This document shows positions 18,261-29,050 of a stretch of 64,000 bases of DNA, in pieces. A model generated the notes under the pieces. The model saw only the letters and a program-made list of their open reading frames with translations. It ran no database searches and was not told the origin of the DNA. The translations under genes and the position numbers were made by a program. Positions within the stretch are counted from its first letter, which is position 1; every line of letters begins with the position of its first letter. Origin of the DNA: Cupriavidus basilensis. Lineage in GTDB: Bacteria > Pseudomonadota > Gammaproteobacteria > Burkholderiales > Burkholderiaceae. The DNA is taken from NCBI RefSeq assembly GCF_000876015.1, contig NZ_BBQM01000015.1, positions 1 through 64,000 of the forward strand, in the 5' to 3' direction.

Positions 18261-19292
18261 TCATGCGGATGAGGACAGCGTCTTGTCCGTACTCTCCCGC
18301 GCAATCGTCTCGAACCCCACATCCACCGCCAGCGACGCTTCCTCCCCCCGCATCCGCGCCAGCAGCGCGCGCGCGGCGCGGTTGCCGATGCGCGTGCCGT
18401 CGACCCACAGCGTCGACAGCGCCGGCACGGCGTCGATCGCCAGGGCCTGGTTGCCGAAGCCCATTACGCCCAGCTGATCCGGGACCCGGATGCCGACGGC
18501 ATGCGCGTGCGCGAGCACGCCCAGCGCCAGGGCGTCGGAGCTGCAGAAGACGGCGTCGGTCTCGGGGGCGCGCTGCAGCAGTTCCTTCAGCACTTCGCGG
18601 CCACGGCCGGCCTGGGGGTTGGATTCGGGGAACACGATCTCGATGGGTTCGGGGGCGCCGGCTTCGAGGGCGGCGCGCCTGAAGCCGAGTGCCCGGCGCG
18701 CGGCGCGGCTGTCGTCGGAGCGCAGCAGCGCCGCGCGCCGGTAGCCGCAGGCGGTCAGGTGGCGATAGGCTGCGCGGCCGGCGTCTTCCTGCGAGAACCC
18801 GACCACCACGTCGAGCGGGTGCGGGGTGTAGTCCCATAGTTCGACGATGGGGATGCCGGCGTTGAGCAGGAGCCGCCTCGTCCGCGCGGTGTGCTCGATG
18901 CCGGTCAGCACGACGCCGTCGGGGCGCCGGCTCAGCATGGTCGCGAGCCAGTTTTCCTCGCGCACGGGATCGTAGCGGGAAATGCCCAGCGTGGTTTCGT
19001 AGCGTTCGGCTTCGAGCGTGCCCACGAGTTCGTCGAGCATGTCGGAGAACAGCGAGTGGCCGATGGACGGCACGATGGCCGCCACCAGGCGCGTCTGCCG
19101 CGAGGTCAGCCCGCCGGCAAGCGAGTTGGGCACGTAGCCGGTCTGTTCGACGGCGGCTTCCACGCGCAGGCGCGTCGCCTCGGCGACGAGGTCGGGGCGG
19201 TGCAGCGCGCGCGAGGCGGTCATGGGGGACACGCCCGCGAGGCGGGCGAGGTCTTTCAGCGTGGGCGCCACGCTTGCGGGACGGGAAGCCAT
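18261..19292 (-). CDS. LacI-family transcriptional regulator (GntR/gluconate-type)
   Basis: 343 residues. The N-terminal LacI helix-turn-helix (PTLKDLARLAGVSPMTASRA then LHRPDLVAEATRLRV) is followed by a hinge (GYVPNSLAGGL) and a periplasmic-binding-protein-like effector domain. That domain has the family segments AAIVPSIGHSLFSDML and CGYRRAALLRSDDSRAARRA. It diverges from the Bug-aldolase-dehydratase operon and probably represses it, sensing a sugar acid (inference from the target enzymes). Two candidate operators sharing the half-site ATGATTGC lie in the intergenic region. The ATG at 19292 has AAGGCA upstream. A start 15 codons earlier is open but would run into the operator. Confidence 0.85.
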   Translation of the reverse strand: MASRPASVAPTLKDLARLAGVSPMTASRALHRPDLVAEATRLRVEAAVEQTGYVPNSLAGGLTSRQTRLVAAIVPSIGHSLFSDMLDELVGTLEAERYETTLGISRYDPVREENWLATMLSRRPDGVVLTGIEHTARTRRLLLNAGIPIVELWDYTPHPLDVVVGFSQEDAGRAAYRHLTACGYRRAALLRSDDSRAARRALGFRRAALEAGAPEPIEIVFPESNPQAGRGREVLKELLQRAPETDAVFCSSDALALGVLAHAHAVGIRVPDQLGVMGFGNQALAIDAVPALSTLWVDGTRIGNRAARALLARMRGEEASLAVDVGFETIARESTDKTLSSSA

Positions 19293-19312
19293 CTGTGCCT
19301 TGTCGACGTCAA

Positions 19313-19337
19313 ATGATTGCAATGTTACGGCAATCAT
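19313..19337. promoter_or_regulatory. Candidate LacI-type operator half-sites near the regulator start
   Basis: ATGATTGC (19313-19320) and its exact inverted copy GCAATCAT (19330-19337) are separated by 9 bases, about 20 bases upstream of the regulator ATG. The half-sites are identical to those in the tight palindrome at 19403-19420, which points to autoregulation by the same protein. The wide spacing makes this a weaker or half-site-only target. Confidence 0.5.
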
Positions 19338-19402
19338 GATGGCAACACAAAATATCAGCGGTCATCCCTTGTTTCGCCTGATTCTTCCTCGGCTCCAGGG
19401 GA

Positions 19403-19420
19403 TATGATTGCGCAATCATA
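19403..19420. promoter_or_regulatory. LacI-family operator upstream of the Bug-aldolase-dehydratase operon
   Basis: Perfect 18-bp palindrome TATGATTGCGCAATCATA with the central CG step typical of LacI-family operators. It ends immediately before the AGAGGAGA ribosome site of the 19435 gene. Its first six bases, TATGAT, could serve as a -10 element, so repressor binding would block initiation. Confidence 0.75.
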
Positions 19421-19434
19421 AGAGGAGACAAACG

Positions 19435-20427
19435 ATGGATCATCGCTCGCGCGCGGCCAATCGCCGCACTGTTCTGTTCTGTCTGCTGGCCGGCCTGCTC
19501 GCCCCGCTGGGCAGCGCTTTCGCGGACACCTATCCTTCCCGGCCGGTATCGGTGGTGGTGCCGTTCCCGCCGGGCGGCCAGACCGACGTGGTCGGCCGGC
19601 TGATCGCCAACCAGCTGGGCCGTGTGCTCGGCCAGGCGTTCGTGGTGGAAAACCGGCCGGGCGTGAACGGTTCGCTCGGCTCGGACATGGTGGCCCGCGC
19701 CGCGCCGGACGGCTACACGCTGGTGATCGGCGGGCCCGGCACGCATGCGATCAACCAGCTGGTGAACGCGAACGTGCGCTACGACGCGCGCAAGGACTTC
19801 ACGCATATCGCGATGCTGAGCCGCGCGCCCATGCTGCTGGTGGCGGCGCCCCAGCTCAAGGCCAACACCGTGGCGGAGCTGATCGCGCTGGCCAAGGCGC
19901 ACCCGAATTCGCTGAATGTCGCCTTGACCGGGATCGGCTCTTCCAGCCACGTGACGACGGAGCTGTTCAAGCAGACCGTCGGGATCTCGCTGAACTCGGT
20001 GCCCTACAAGGGCGACGTGCCCGCCATGACGGACCTGATCGGCGGGCAGCTGGACCTGCTGTTCGTGCCGGCGACGTCGGCGGTGACGTTCGTGCAGGGC
20101 GGCAAGCTCAAGGCGCTGGCCGTGGCCGGCTCGCAGCGGCTGGAAGCGTTGCCGAACACGCCGACCATGCCGGAGGCCGGCCAGCCGCGCATCGTCAATT
20201 ACTCCTGGACGAGCCTGGAGGGCCCCGCCGGGATGCCGCCGGAAATCGTGCAGCGGCTGAACAAGGCCTGCCAGGAAATCCTGAAGCAGCCGGACGTCGT
20301 CGCCCAGCTCGCCAAGATCAACAGCGTCTCGACGCCGGGCACGCCGGAGCAGGCCGCGAGCTTCATCTCGGCCGAAGTTGCCCGCTGGGTACCCGTCGTC
20401 AAGAGCGCCAACATCCGGACGAATTAA
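19435..20427 (+). CDS. Bug-family (TctC) periplasmic substrate-binding protein
   Basis: 330 residues. It binds a carboxylate in the periplasm, normally for a tripartite TctAB carrier, but no tctA or tctB gene is near. The signal peptide ends GSAFA-D with likely cleavage after residue 30. The mature start (TYPSRPVSVVVPFPPGGQTD) and the DGYTLVIGGPGTHAINQ loop are the two Bug ligand-loop signatures. An AGAGGAGA ribosome site (19421-19428) fixes the start just after the palindromic operator. It is first in an operon with an HpaI aldolase and an IlvD/Edd dehydratase, suggesting a sugar-acid ligand (inference). Confidence 0.88.
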   Translation: MDHRSRAANRRTVLFCLLAGLLAPLGSAFADTYPSRPVSVVVPFPPGGQTDVVGRLIANQLGRVLGQAFVVENRPGVNGSLGSDMVARAAPDGYTLVIGGPGTHAINQLVNANVRYDARKDFTHIAMLSRAPMLLVAAPQLKANTVAELIALAKAHPNSLNVALTGIGSSSHVTTELFKQTVGISLNSVPYKGDVPAMTDLIGGQLDLLFVPATSAVTFVQGGKLKALAVAGSQRLEALPNTPTMPEAGQPRIVNYSWTSLEGPAGMPPEIVQRLNKACQEILKQPDVVAQLAKINSVSTPGTPEQAASFISAEVARWVPVVKSANIRTN

Positions 20428-20435
20428 GTACAGAC

Positions 20436-21266
20436 ATGCTGCCTATCAATCATTTCAAGCGCGCGCTGCAGAGCGGGCGCGCGCAGATCGGCGTGTGGTC
20501 GACCATTCCGTCGCCATACGTGTCCGAGCTCATCGCGGGTGCCGGTTATGACTGGGTGCTGCTGGACACGGAACACACGCCCACGGATGTGCCGCTCATG
20601 CTGAGCCAGTTGCAGGCCACCGCCGCGGCGCAGCCGCCCGAGGGCATGCTGCCCGCGCACGCGGTGGTGCGGCCGGCGTGGAACGAATCCGTCCTGATCA
20701 AGCGCTACCTCGACATCGGCGCGCAGACCCTGCTGCTGCCCTTCGTCCAGAATGCCGAGGAAGCGCGCGCCGCCGTGCTGGCGACGCGCTACCCGAGCGC
20801 CGGCATCCCCGGCATCCGCGGCATGGGCGGCTCCACGCGCGCCGCGAACTTCGGCCGCACGGCGGACTACGTGGCGCGCGCGGCCGAGGAACTGTGCGTG
20901 CTGGTGCAGGTGGAGACGGCCGAGGCGCTCGACCAGATCGAGGCGATCGCCGCGGTCGATGGCATCGACGGCATCTTCATCGGTCCCGCCGACCTGTCCG
21001 CGAGCCTGGGCTATCCGGGCAACGCCGGCCATCCCGCCGTCAGCGGCGCCATCGACGACGCCATCCGCCGGATCCGCGCCTGCGGCAAGGCGCCCGGCAT
21101 CCTCATGGTGGACGAGGCGCGCGCGCGCGAATGCCTGGCGCTTGGCGCGCAGTTCGTCGCGGTGGCGCTCGATACCGTCATGCTGAGAAACGGGCTCGAC
21201 GCCGCCGCGGCGCGCTTTCGCAACCCGGGCCAGGCGAGCGCCGCCCCCGCGCCCGGCGGCTACTGA
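20436..21266 (+). CDS. HpcH/HpaI-family class II aldolase (2-keto-3-deoxy acid aldolase)
   Basis: 276 residues. The family cleaves 2-keto-3-deoxy (often 4-hydroxy) acids to pyruvate and an aldehyde using a divalent metal. Signatures are DWVLLDTEHTP with the catalytic-base His at residue 47, the arginine-bearing HAVVRPAW strand, metal-site VQVETAEAL (Glu) and FIGPADLSASLG (Asp), and the RGMGGSTRAANFG loop. The start is 8 bases after the Bug gene stop. With the following dehydratase it would form dehydration-then-aldol cleavage of an aldonic or aldaric acid. The exact substrate is not readable from sequence. The C-terminal 20 residues are a nonconserved Ala/Pro/Gly tail. Confidence 0.88.
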   Translation: MLPINHFKRALQSGRAQIGVWSTIPSPYVSELIAGAGYDWVLLDTEHTPTDVPLMLSQLQATAAAQPPEGMLPAHAVVRPAWNESVLIKRYLDIGAQTLLLPFVQNAEEARAAVLATRYPSAGIPGIRGMGGSTRAANFGRTADYVARAAEELCVLVQVETAEALDQIEAIAAVDGIDGIFIGPADLSASLGYPGNAGHPAVSGAIDDAIRRIRACGKAPGILMVDEARARECLALGAQFVAVALDTVMLRNGLDAAAARFRNPGQASAAPAPGGY

Positions 21267-21342
21267 GCGAGCGCAGGCACGGCGTCAGACGCGCATCTGA
21301 CGCGCGTCCGAACCCATACCCGACCCAGATTCCACAGTGACC

Positions 21343-23070
21343 ATGAAGAAAGCAGAAGAGCTGCGCAGCGCCCGGTGGTTCGCGCCGGACAACCTCCGAG
21401 GATTCGGCCACCGCTCGCGCATCATGCAGATGGGCTATGCCCCGGCCGACTGGGCGGGCAAGCCGGTCATCGCCATCATCAACACGTGGTCGGACATCAA
21501 TCCGTGCCACGCCCACTTCAAGACGCGCGTGGAGGACGTCAAGCGCGGCGTGCTGCAGGCCGGCGGCTTCCCGCTGGAACTGCCGGCGCTGTCGCTGTCG
21601 GAGAACTTCGTCAAGCCGACCACCATGCTGTACCGGAACATGCTGGCGATGGAGGCGGAGGAGCTCATCCGCTCGCATCCGGTCGACGGCGTGGTGCTGA
21701 TGGGCGGTTGCGACAAGACCACGCCGGGGCTGCTGCTCGGCGCCATCAGCGCCGGGCTGCCCGCGATCTACGTGCCCGCCGGCCCGATGCTGCGCGGGAA
21801 CTGGCACGGCAAGATACTGGGCTCGGGCTCGGATGCCTGGAAGTTCTGGGACGAGCGGCGCGCCGGCGTCATCAACGACCAGGACTGGCAGGACATCGAG
21901 GGCGGCATCGCGCGCAGCCACGGCCACTGCATGACGATGGGCACCGCGTCGACCATGACCGGCGTGGCGGAAGCGCTGGGCATGACCTTGCCGGGCGCGT
22001 CGTCGATCCCGGCGCCCGACGCGAATCACGTGCGCATGTGCGCGGCCTCCGGGCGCCGCATCGTCGAGATGGTGTGGGAAGACCTGGTGCCGGGCCGCAT
22101 CCTCAGCCGCGGCGCGTTCGACAACGCCATCGCCGTGGCGATGGCGATGGGGTGCTCGACCAATGCCGTGATCCACATGATCGCCATGGCGCGCCGCGCC
22201 GGCCACGACGTGACGCTGGACGACTTCGACCGCGCGAGCCGGGTGGTGCCGGTCATCGCCAACGTGCGGCCGAGCGGCGACAAGTACCTGATGGAGGATT
22301 TCTACTACGCCGGCGGCCTGCCCGCGCTGATGCGCAAGCTGCTGGGCTTCCTCTCGCCCGACGAGCTCACCGTCAACGGCCGCACCATCGCGGAGAACGT
22401 GCGCGATGCCGCCTGCCACAACGACGACGTGATCCGGGACATCGACCAGCCGATCTACCCCGAGGGCGCGCTGGCCGTGCTGAAGGGCAACCTCGCCACC
22501 GAGGGCTGCGTGATCAAGCCGTGCGCGATGGAGCAGCGGCTGATGAAGCATACCGGCAAGGCCATCGTGTTCGACGACTACCCCTCGCTGAAGGAGGTCA
22601 TCGACCGCGACGATTTCGATGTCAGCGCGGACGACGTGCTGGTGCTGCGCAATGCCGGCCCGCAGGGCGGCCCCGGCATGCCGGAGTGGGGCATGCTCCC
22701 GATCCCGGGCAAGCTCGTCAAGCAGGGCGTGCGGGACATGCTGCGGATCTCGGACGCCAGGATGAGCGGCACCAGCTATGGCGCCTGCATCCTGCACGTC
22801 TCGCCGGAAGCCTTCGTCGGCGGCGCGCTTGCGCTGGTCCGCACCGGCGACCTCGTCGAGATCGACGTGATGGCGCGCAAGCTGGAGCTGCTGGTCAGCC
22901 CCGGGGAACTCGAGCGCCGGCGCGAGGAATGGACGCCGCCGGAGCGGAATTTCGAGCGCGGATACGGCTGGATGTTCGCCCAGCACATCCTGCAGGCGGA
23001 CAAGGGCTGCGACTTCGACTACCTCGAAACGTCGTTCGGACGCTCGCCCGGAGAACCCGCGATCTATTGA
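21343..23070 (+). CDS. IlvD/Edd-family dehydratase, sugar-acid (pentonate-type) group
   Basis: 575 residues. It resembles the [2Fe-2S] L-arabinonate/D-xylonate dehydratase branch rather than IlvD itself, through NTWSDINPCH, GGCDKTTPGLLLGA and SHGHCMTMGTASTMTGVAEA. The three cluster cysteines are C55, C123 and C196. A C-terminal DARMSGTSYGACILHVSPEA block completes the active site. It would convert an aldonic acid to its 2-keto-3-deoxy form, the substrate class of the adjacent aldolase. A GTG two codons earlier (21337) is an alternative start. It ends the LacI-controlled operon. Confidence 0.88.
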   Translation: MKKAEELRSARWFAPDNLRGFGHRSRIMQMGYAPADWAGKPVIAIINTWSDINPCHAHFKTRVEDVKRGVLQAGGFPLELPALSLSENFVKPTTMLYRNMLAMEAEELIRSHPVDGVVLMGGCDKTTPGLLLGAISAGLPAIYVPAGPMLRGNWHGKILGSGSDAWKFWDERRAGVINDQDWQDIEGGIARSHGHCMTMGTASTMTGVAEALGMTLPGASSIPAPDANHVRMCAASGRRIVEMVWEDLVPGRILSRGAFDNAIAVAMAMGCSTNAVIHMIAMARRAGHDVTLDDFDRASRVVPVIANVRPSGDKYLMEDFYYAGGLPALMRKLLGFLSPDELTVNGRTIAENVRDAACHNDDVIRDIDQPIYPEGALAVLKGNLATEGCVIKPCAMEQRLMKHTGKAIVFDDYPSLKEVIDRDDFDVSADDVLVLRNAGPQGGPGMPEWGMLPIPGKLVKQGVRDMLRISDARMSGTSYGACILHVSPEAFVGGALALVRTGDLVEIDVMARKLELLVSPGELERRREEWTPPERNFERGYGWMFAQHILQADKGCDFDYLETSFGRSPGEPAIY

Positions 23071-23127
23071 TCCCGTCCGGCCCGACACTGTGTCGGCCAG
23101 GCCGGTCCCACGCCTTCACCGGGCCGC

Positions 23128-24090
23128 TCAAGTCCGGTGGAGGCGTTTTGGCTGGCGCGGCGCGAAGCCCTGCGCGTAGGCCTCGCGCAGGTACTCGACG
23201 AATACCTGCGAGACCCTGGACGCATGGGCCGAGTAGGGCCGGATCGCGTACAGCCATTCGCCGAAGACGCCGGTGGAGCGCCAGCCGGGCAGGACCTCGA
23301 CCAGCCGGCCGCTCTGCAGCGCGGACTGGGCGCTGAAATCGGGCAGCAGGGCGATGCCGAGGCCCGACATCGCGGCGTCCCGCAAGGCCTCGCTGTTGTT
23401 GACGGCCAGCTGGCCCGAGACCGGCACCGTGACGGGGTCCGGCTGCCCGGCATCGGCCGACACGAAGGTCCACGTGGGCGTGCCATGCGTGCGCGGGTAG
23501 TGCAGGCAGACGTGCCCGGCGAGCGCGGCCGGGGAGGCCGGCATGCCGCGCGCGCGCAGGTAGGCGCGGCTGGCCGCGAGCACCGTCCGCGTCGGCGCCA
23601 GGGCCCACGCCACGTGCGTCTCCGGCGGGGCGGCGGTGTGGCGCACGGCCAGATCGAAGCCTTCCTGGGCTAGCGGGCGGATGCGGTCGGACATGTCCAG
23701 CTCGATCTGTATGTCCGGGTAGCGCCGCAGGAAGGCCGGCAACGTCGGGACCAGCTGCTGGCGGGAAAACGCCACCGGCGCCGTCACGCGCAGCAGGCCG
23801 CGCGGGGCGCCGGCCAGATCGCGGACATTGGCGAAGCTCGTCGCAATCCGATCGAACGCGCCGCGCGTCGACTCGACCAGCTCGCGCCCCGCCGCCGTGA
23901 GCGTGGCGCTTCTCGTCGTGCGCTGCACGAGCATGATGCCGGCCGCCTTCTCCAGGTCGGCGATGTGCTGGCTCATCGACGCCTTGCTGACCCCCAGCCG
24001 GGCGGCCGCCTTGCTGAAGCTGCCCTGCTGGTCGAGCACCACGAGCCAGTGCAGGTGCTCCCAGAGATATTCCACGTTTCCTTGCCGCAT
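23128..24090 (-). CDS. LysR-family transcriptional regulator
   Basis: 320 residues. The N-terminal LysR winged HTH (HWLVVLDQQGSFSKAAARLG then VSKASMSQHIADLEKAAG) and a LysR substrate-binding domain (about 95-300) with LRVTAPVAFSRQQLVPTLPA are clear. Much of the frame upstream of the ATG at 24090 is open but lacks family similarity. It diverges from mmsA across 187 bases, so mmsA is its likely target (inference). No convincing T-N11-A box was fixed by eye. The C-terminus ends in a basic stretch. Confidence 0.85.
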   Translation of the reverse strand: MRQGNVEYLWEHLHWLVVLDQQGSFSKAAARLGVSKASMSQHIADLEKAAGIMLVQRTTRSATLTAAGRELVESTRGAFDRIATSFANVRDLAGAPRGLLRVTAPVAFSRQQLVPTLPAFLRRYPDIQIELDMSDRIRPLAQEGFDLAVRHTAAPPETHVAWALAPTRTVLAASRAYLRARGMPASPAALAGHVCLHYPRTHGTPTWTFVSADAGQPDPVTVPVSGQLAVNNSEALRDAAMSGLGIALLPDFSAQSALQSGRLVEVLPGWRSTGVFGEWLYAIRPYSAHASRVSQVFVEYLREAYAQGFAPRQPKRLHRT

Positions 24091-24277
24091 TCTTGTCGCC
24101 GCCTCCCGCCGCGCACTACCGCGCACTACATCTCCGCGATGCCGATCATTCGCATGCCTGGTATGGTAGCAGGTCAAAATCCTGAACAATATGTTTGGCA
24201 AAGGACGTCTACCCGGTTGCCCGCGCCATTCATATACTGCGTCGACCGCATGGACGCACAATCGACAGGAGATACCC

Positions 24278-25792
<1,515 letters not shown>

Positions 25793-25805
25793 GCGCCGTC
25801 GCCTT

Positions 25806-25851
25806 CGGGCCGGCAGGCACCGCGATCCCCGCGCGGATTGCCGCCGGCCCG
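25806..25851. terminator. Long hairpin between convergent mmsA and ssuD
   Basis: Outer arms CGGGCCGGC (25806-25814) and GCCGGCCCG (25843-25851) pair perfectly. Inside them GGCA/TGCC and CCGCG/CGCGG continue the stem across small bulges, giving about 18 pairs. It lies 14 bases after the mmsA stop and before the ssuD stop on the other strand. No T-run follows, so it is called terminator-like from position. Two tandem copies of TTACGTTCGCC follow at 25860-25881. Confidence 0.5.
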
Positions 25852-25906
25852 GTTCGCCTTTACGTTCGCCTTACGTTCGCCTTCATGTTCACTCTCGCGC
25901 CCGCCC

Positions 25907-27022
25907 TCAGCGGGCGCGAATGTCGAACGCGCCGCCGGTCTGCGCCTGGTCGCGCAGCGTCACCGCTTCCTTGCCCAGCAGCGGGAACACCAGCTCGGCG
26001 AAGCGGATCGCTTCCTCCAGGTGCGGATAGCCGGACAGCACGAACGAGTCCACGCCCAGCGCCGCGTACTCGGCCAGCCGCGCGGCCACGGTCTCGGCGT
26101 CGCCCACCAGCGACGTGCCGGCGCCGCCGCGCACCAGCCCCACGCCGGCCCACAGGTTGGGGGCGATCTCCAGCCGGTCGCGCCGCCCGCCGTGCAGCGC
26201 GGTCATGCGCTGCTGCCCCACGGAATCCATGCGCGCGTAGTTCTGCTGCGCGCGCGCGATGTCGTCGTCGGTCAGCTTGCTGATCAGCCGCTCGGCGGCC
26301 GCCCACGCTTCCTCGCCGGTTTCGCGCACGATCACGTGCAGGCGCACGCCGAAGCGCACCGTGCGCCCCAGCTTGGCCGCGCGGGCGCGCACGTCGGCGA
26401 TCTTCTGCGCCACCTGCGCGGGCGGCTCGCCCCAGGTCAGGTAGGCATCCACATGTCTGGCGGCGAGGTCGTGCGCCGCGTCGGAGGAGCCGCCGAAATA
26501 CAGCGGCGGATAGGGCTTCTGCACCGGCGCGTGGAACACCTGCCCCTTGCGGATGCTGTAGTGCTTGCCGTCGAAATCGACGGTCTCCCCGCGCAGCAGG
26601 CGGGTCCAGATCTGCAGGTACTCGTCGGCGGCCTGGTAGCGCTCGTCGTGGGCGAGGAACACGCCATCGGCCTCCAGCTCGGTGGCGTCGCCGCCCGGCA
26701 CCACGTTGAGCAGCAGCCGGCCGTTCAGCGCCTGGTCGAGCGTGGCGGCCTGCCGTGCCGACGGGCCCGGGCCGCCGAGCGACGTGCGCAGTGCCACCAG
26801 CAGCTTGATGCGCTGCGTGACCGGTACCAGGCTGGAGGCGACCACCCACGGATCCAGGCACGAGGCGCCGGTCGGGATCAGCAGGCCGTCGTAACCGAGG
26901 TTCTCCGCGGTGACGGCGATCTGGCGCAGGTAGGGGATGGTCGGCGCGCGGCCGAAGTCGGACTTGCCCAGGTAGCGCGTGTCGCCGGAAGTGGGGAGGA
27001 ACCAGAAGATGTCGAGAGCCAT
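25907..27022 (-). CDS. ssuD: FMNH2-dependent alkanesulfonate monooxygenase (SsuD-like)
   Basis: 371 residues, luciferase-like TIM barrel. SsuD releases sulfite and an aldehyde from alkanesulfonates using reduced flavin. Recognisable segments are [18 protein letters not shown] at the start, [40 protein letters not shown], and [20 protein letters not shown]. These match SsuD rather than other bacterial luciferase-like monooxygenases. No flavin reductase gene (ssuE) is nearby. It diverges from a tauABC-type uptake operon, which strongly links it to sulfonate-sulfur scavenging. Confidence 0.9.
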   Translation of the reverse strand: MALDIFWFLPTSGDTRYLGKSDFGRAPTIPYLRQIAVTAENLGYDGLLIPTGASCLDPWVVASSLVPVTQRIKLLVALRTSLGGPGPSARQAATLDQALNGRLLLNVVPGGDATELEADGVFLAHDERYQAADEYLQIWTRLLRGETVDFDGKHYSIRKGQVFHAPVQKPYPPLYFGGSSDAAHDLAARHVDAYLTWGEPPAQVAQKIADVRARAAKLGRTVRFGVRLHVIVRETGEEAWAAAERLISKLTDDDIARAQQNYARMDSVGQQRMTALHGGRRDRLEIAPNLWAGVGLVRGGAGTSLVGDAETVAARLAEYAALGVDSFVLSGYPHLEEAIRFAELVFPLLGKEAVTLRDQAQTGGAFDIRAR

Positions 27023-27227
27023 GCCGTTGGATGCCTGAGGCGGTGAATGTGCAGGGCATCATTTGAGCGCCGCCGCCGTCCGCGCGTAAGAATATTTGCG
27101 AGATAGCTTGGGCGTTGGCCGTATATGCGGCGTGGGCCGAATGTGGATAAGCATGGGAGGAAATCTTCGTTCGGGCGAAAAATGCCGCTTCTTATACTGG
27201 TCCCTTTCGATCCGGGACGACACACAC

Positions 27228-28223
27228 ATGAAGCGCTTTCTGAACACGATGATGGTCTGCGCGACGCTGCTGCTGGCGGGTGGCGCCGCGGCGCAATCCC
27301 GGGAGGTGGTGATCGCCTACCAGGACATGGTCGTGCCCTGGCGCTATGCGCAGGATGCGCAGGCGGTCGAGAAGAAAACCGGCTACAAGGTCAGCTTCCG
27401 CAAGCTGGCCAGCGGCGCCGACGTGATCCGCGCGCTGGCCTCGGGCTCGGTGCAGATCGGCGAGGCCGGCTCGGCGCCGATCGCCTCGGGGCTGTCGCAG
27501 GGCCTCGACATCGAGTTGTTCTGGATTCTCGACAACATCAACGATGCCGAGGCGCTGGTGGTGCGCAACGGCAGCAACGTCAGGTCGCTGGCGGACCTCA
27601 AGGGCAAGCGCCTGGCGGTGCCGTTCGTGTCCACCTCGCACTTCCACACGCTGCTGGCGCTGGAGGCCGCCAAGGTCGATCCGCGCGGCGTCAGGATCGT
27701 CAACATGCGTCCGCCGGAAATCGCCGCCGCGTGGGAGCGCGGCGACATCGACGCCACCTTCATCTGGGACCCGGTTCTCGCCAAGGCCAAGAAGAGCGGG
27801 CAGGTGCTGACCACCTCGGGCAAGATTGCCGCGCAGACCGGCAAGGCCACGTTCGACGGCATCGTGGTGAGCAAGGCGTTCGCGCGCGACAACGACGCCT
27901 TCCTGACGGAGTTCGTCAAGATACTGGCCGACACCGACGCGGCGTACCGCAACAACAAGTCCGCCTGGAGCGCCGATTCGGCCCAGGTCAAGGCGGTGGC
28001 GAAATGGTCCGGCGCCGAGCCGGCCGAGGTGCCGGCCAGCCTCGCGCTGTACGAATTCCCGACCTTGCAGCAGCAGGCCTCGGCGGCCTGGCTCGGCGGC
28101 GGCGCGGCCAGGTCGCTGGCGGCCACTGCGGCCTTCCTGAAGGAGCAGGGCACCATCCAGAACGTGCTGCCCGACTATGCGTCCGGCGTGAACGCGACAT
28201 GGGTACGCAAGGCAGCGCAGTAA
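27228..28223 (+). CDS. tauA: Taurine/sulfonate ABC transporter periplasmic binding protein TauA
   Basis: 331 residues. The Sec signal peptide ends GGAAA-Q, with cleavage near residue 22. The mature protein closely follows Tau[18 protein letters not shown], then [37 protein letters not shown], the [20 protein letters not shown] segment and [20 protein letters not shown]. It captures taurine or a related alkanesulfonate. The frame is open upstream, but the ATG at 27228 starts a proper signal peptide. TATACT at 27193-27198 is a possible -10. It heads the tauA-B-C run and diverges from ssuD. No tauD dioxygenase follows. Confidence 0.9.
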   Translation: MKRFLNTMMVCATLLLAGGAAAQSREVVIAYQDMVVPWRYAQDAQAVEKKTGYKVSFRKLASGADVIRALASGSVQIGEAGSAPIASGLSQGLDIELFWILDNINDAEALVVRNGSNVRSLADLKGKRLAVPFVSTSHFHTLLALEAAKVDPRGVRIVNMRPPEIAAAWERGDIDATFIWDPVLAKAKKSGQVLTTSGKIAAQTGKATFDGIVVSKAFARDNDAFLTEFVKILADTDAAYRNNKSAWSADSAQVKAVAKWSGAEPAEVPASLALYEFPTLQQQASAAWLGGGAARSLAATAAFLKEQGTIQNVLPDYASGVNATWVRKAAQ

Positions 28224-28228
28224 GTCAC

Positions 28229-29050
28229 ATGCCCGGCCACGCGCCCGGCCATGCCGGCAGCCCGAAGGCCGGCGGCCGGATCGAGGCGCGCCGCCTGTCG
28301 GTGCGCTTCGCGCCGTCCGGCGCGCAGGCGCCGCTCGCGCTCGCCGGCGTGGACCTGTCCATCGCGCCGGCCGAGTTCGTGGTCGCGCTGGGGCCGTCGG
28401 GCTGCGGCAAGACCACCTTGCTGAACTGCCTCGCGGGATTCATCCGGCCGTCCGCCGGCAAGGTGCTGCTCGACGGCGAGGCGGTGTCCGGTCCCGGCCC
28501 CGGGCTGGGCGTGGTGTTCCAGAAGCATGCGCTGATGCCGTGGCTCAACGTGCAGGACAACGTCGCGCTGGGCCTGCGCTTTCGCGGCGTGCCGCGCGCC
28601 GCGCGCCTCGCCGTGGCGCGGGAGAAGCTCGCGCTGGTCGGCCTGGAGCGCCACGGCGCCACGCCCATCCACCAGTTGTCCGGCGGCATGCAGCAGCGCG
28701 TGGGCATTGCGCGCGCGCTGGCCAACGATCCGCGCGTGCTCCTGATGGACGAGCCGATGGGCGCGCTCGACGCGCTCTCGCGCGAGTCGGTCCAGGAAGT
28801 GCTGGCGCGGGTCTGGGCGGCCACCGGCAAGACCGTCTTCTTCATCACGCACAGCGTGGAGGAAGCGCTGTTCCTGGGCACCCGCGTGATCGTCATGTCG
28901 GCGGGGCCGGGCCGCATCACCCACGATTTCCAGGTGCCGTTCCTGCGGCGCTATATCGGCGGCGGCGACGCCAGGGCGGTGAAGTCGTCGCCCGAGTTCA
29001 TCGACTGGCGCGAGCGTCTGCTGCAACTCGTTCACGGACAAGGCGCATGA
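28229..29050 (+). CDS. tauB: Taurine/sulfonate ABC transporter ATP-binding protein TauB
   Basis: 273 residues. ABC ATPase with Walker A GPSGCGKT (about 55-62), Q-loop [20 protein letters not shown], signature [20 protein letters not shown], Walker [18 protein letters not shown] and the H-loop [14 protein letters not shown]. This is the nitrate/sulfonate/taurine (TauB/SsuB) subgroup. The ATG at 28229 follows tauA by 5 bases. An ATG at 28199 overlapping tauA is an alternative. The N-terminal 20 residues are a Gly/Pro/His-rich extension. It overlaps tauC by 4 bases. Confidence 0.92.
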   Translation: MPGHAPGHAGSPKAGGRIEARRLSVRFAPSGAQAPLALAGVDLSIAPAEFVVALGPSGCGKTTLLNCLAGFIRPSAGKVLLDGEAVSGPGPGLGVVFQKHALMPWLNVQDNVALGLRFRGVPRAARLAVAREKLALVGLERHGATPIHQLSGGMQQRVGIARALANDPRVLLMDEPMGALDALSRESVQEVLARVWAATGKTVFFITHSVEEALFLGTRVIVMSAGPGRITHDFQVPFLRRYIGGGDARAVKSSPEFIDWRERLLQLVHGQGA

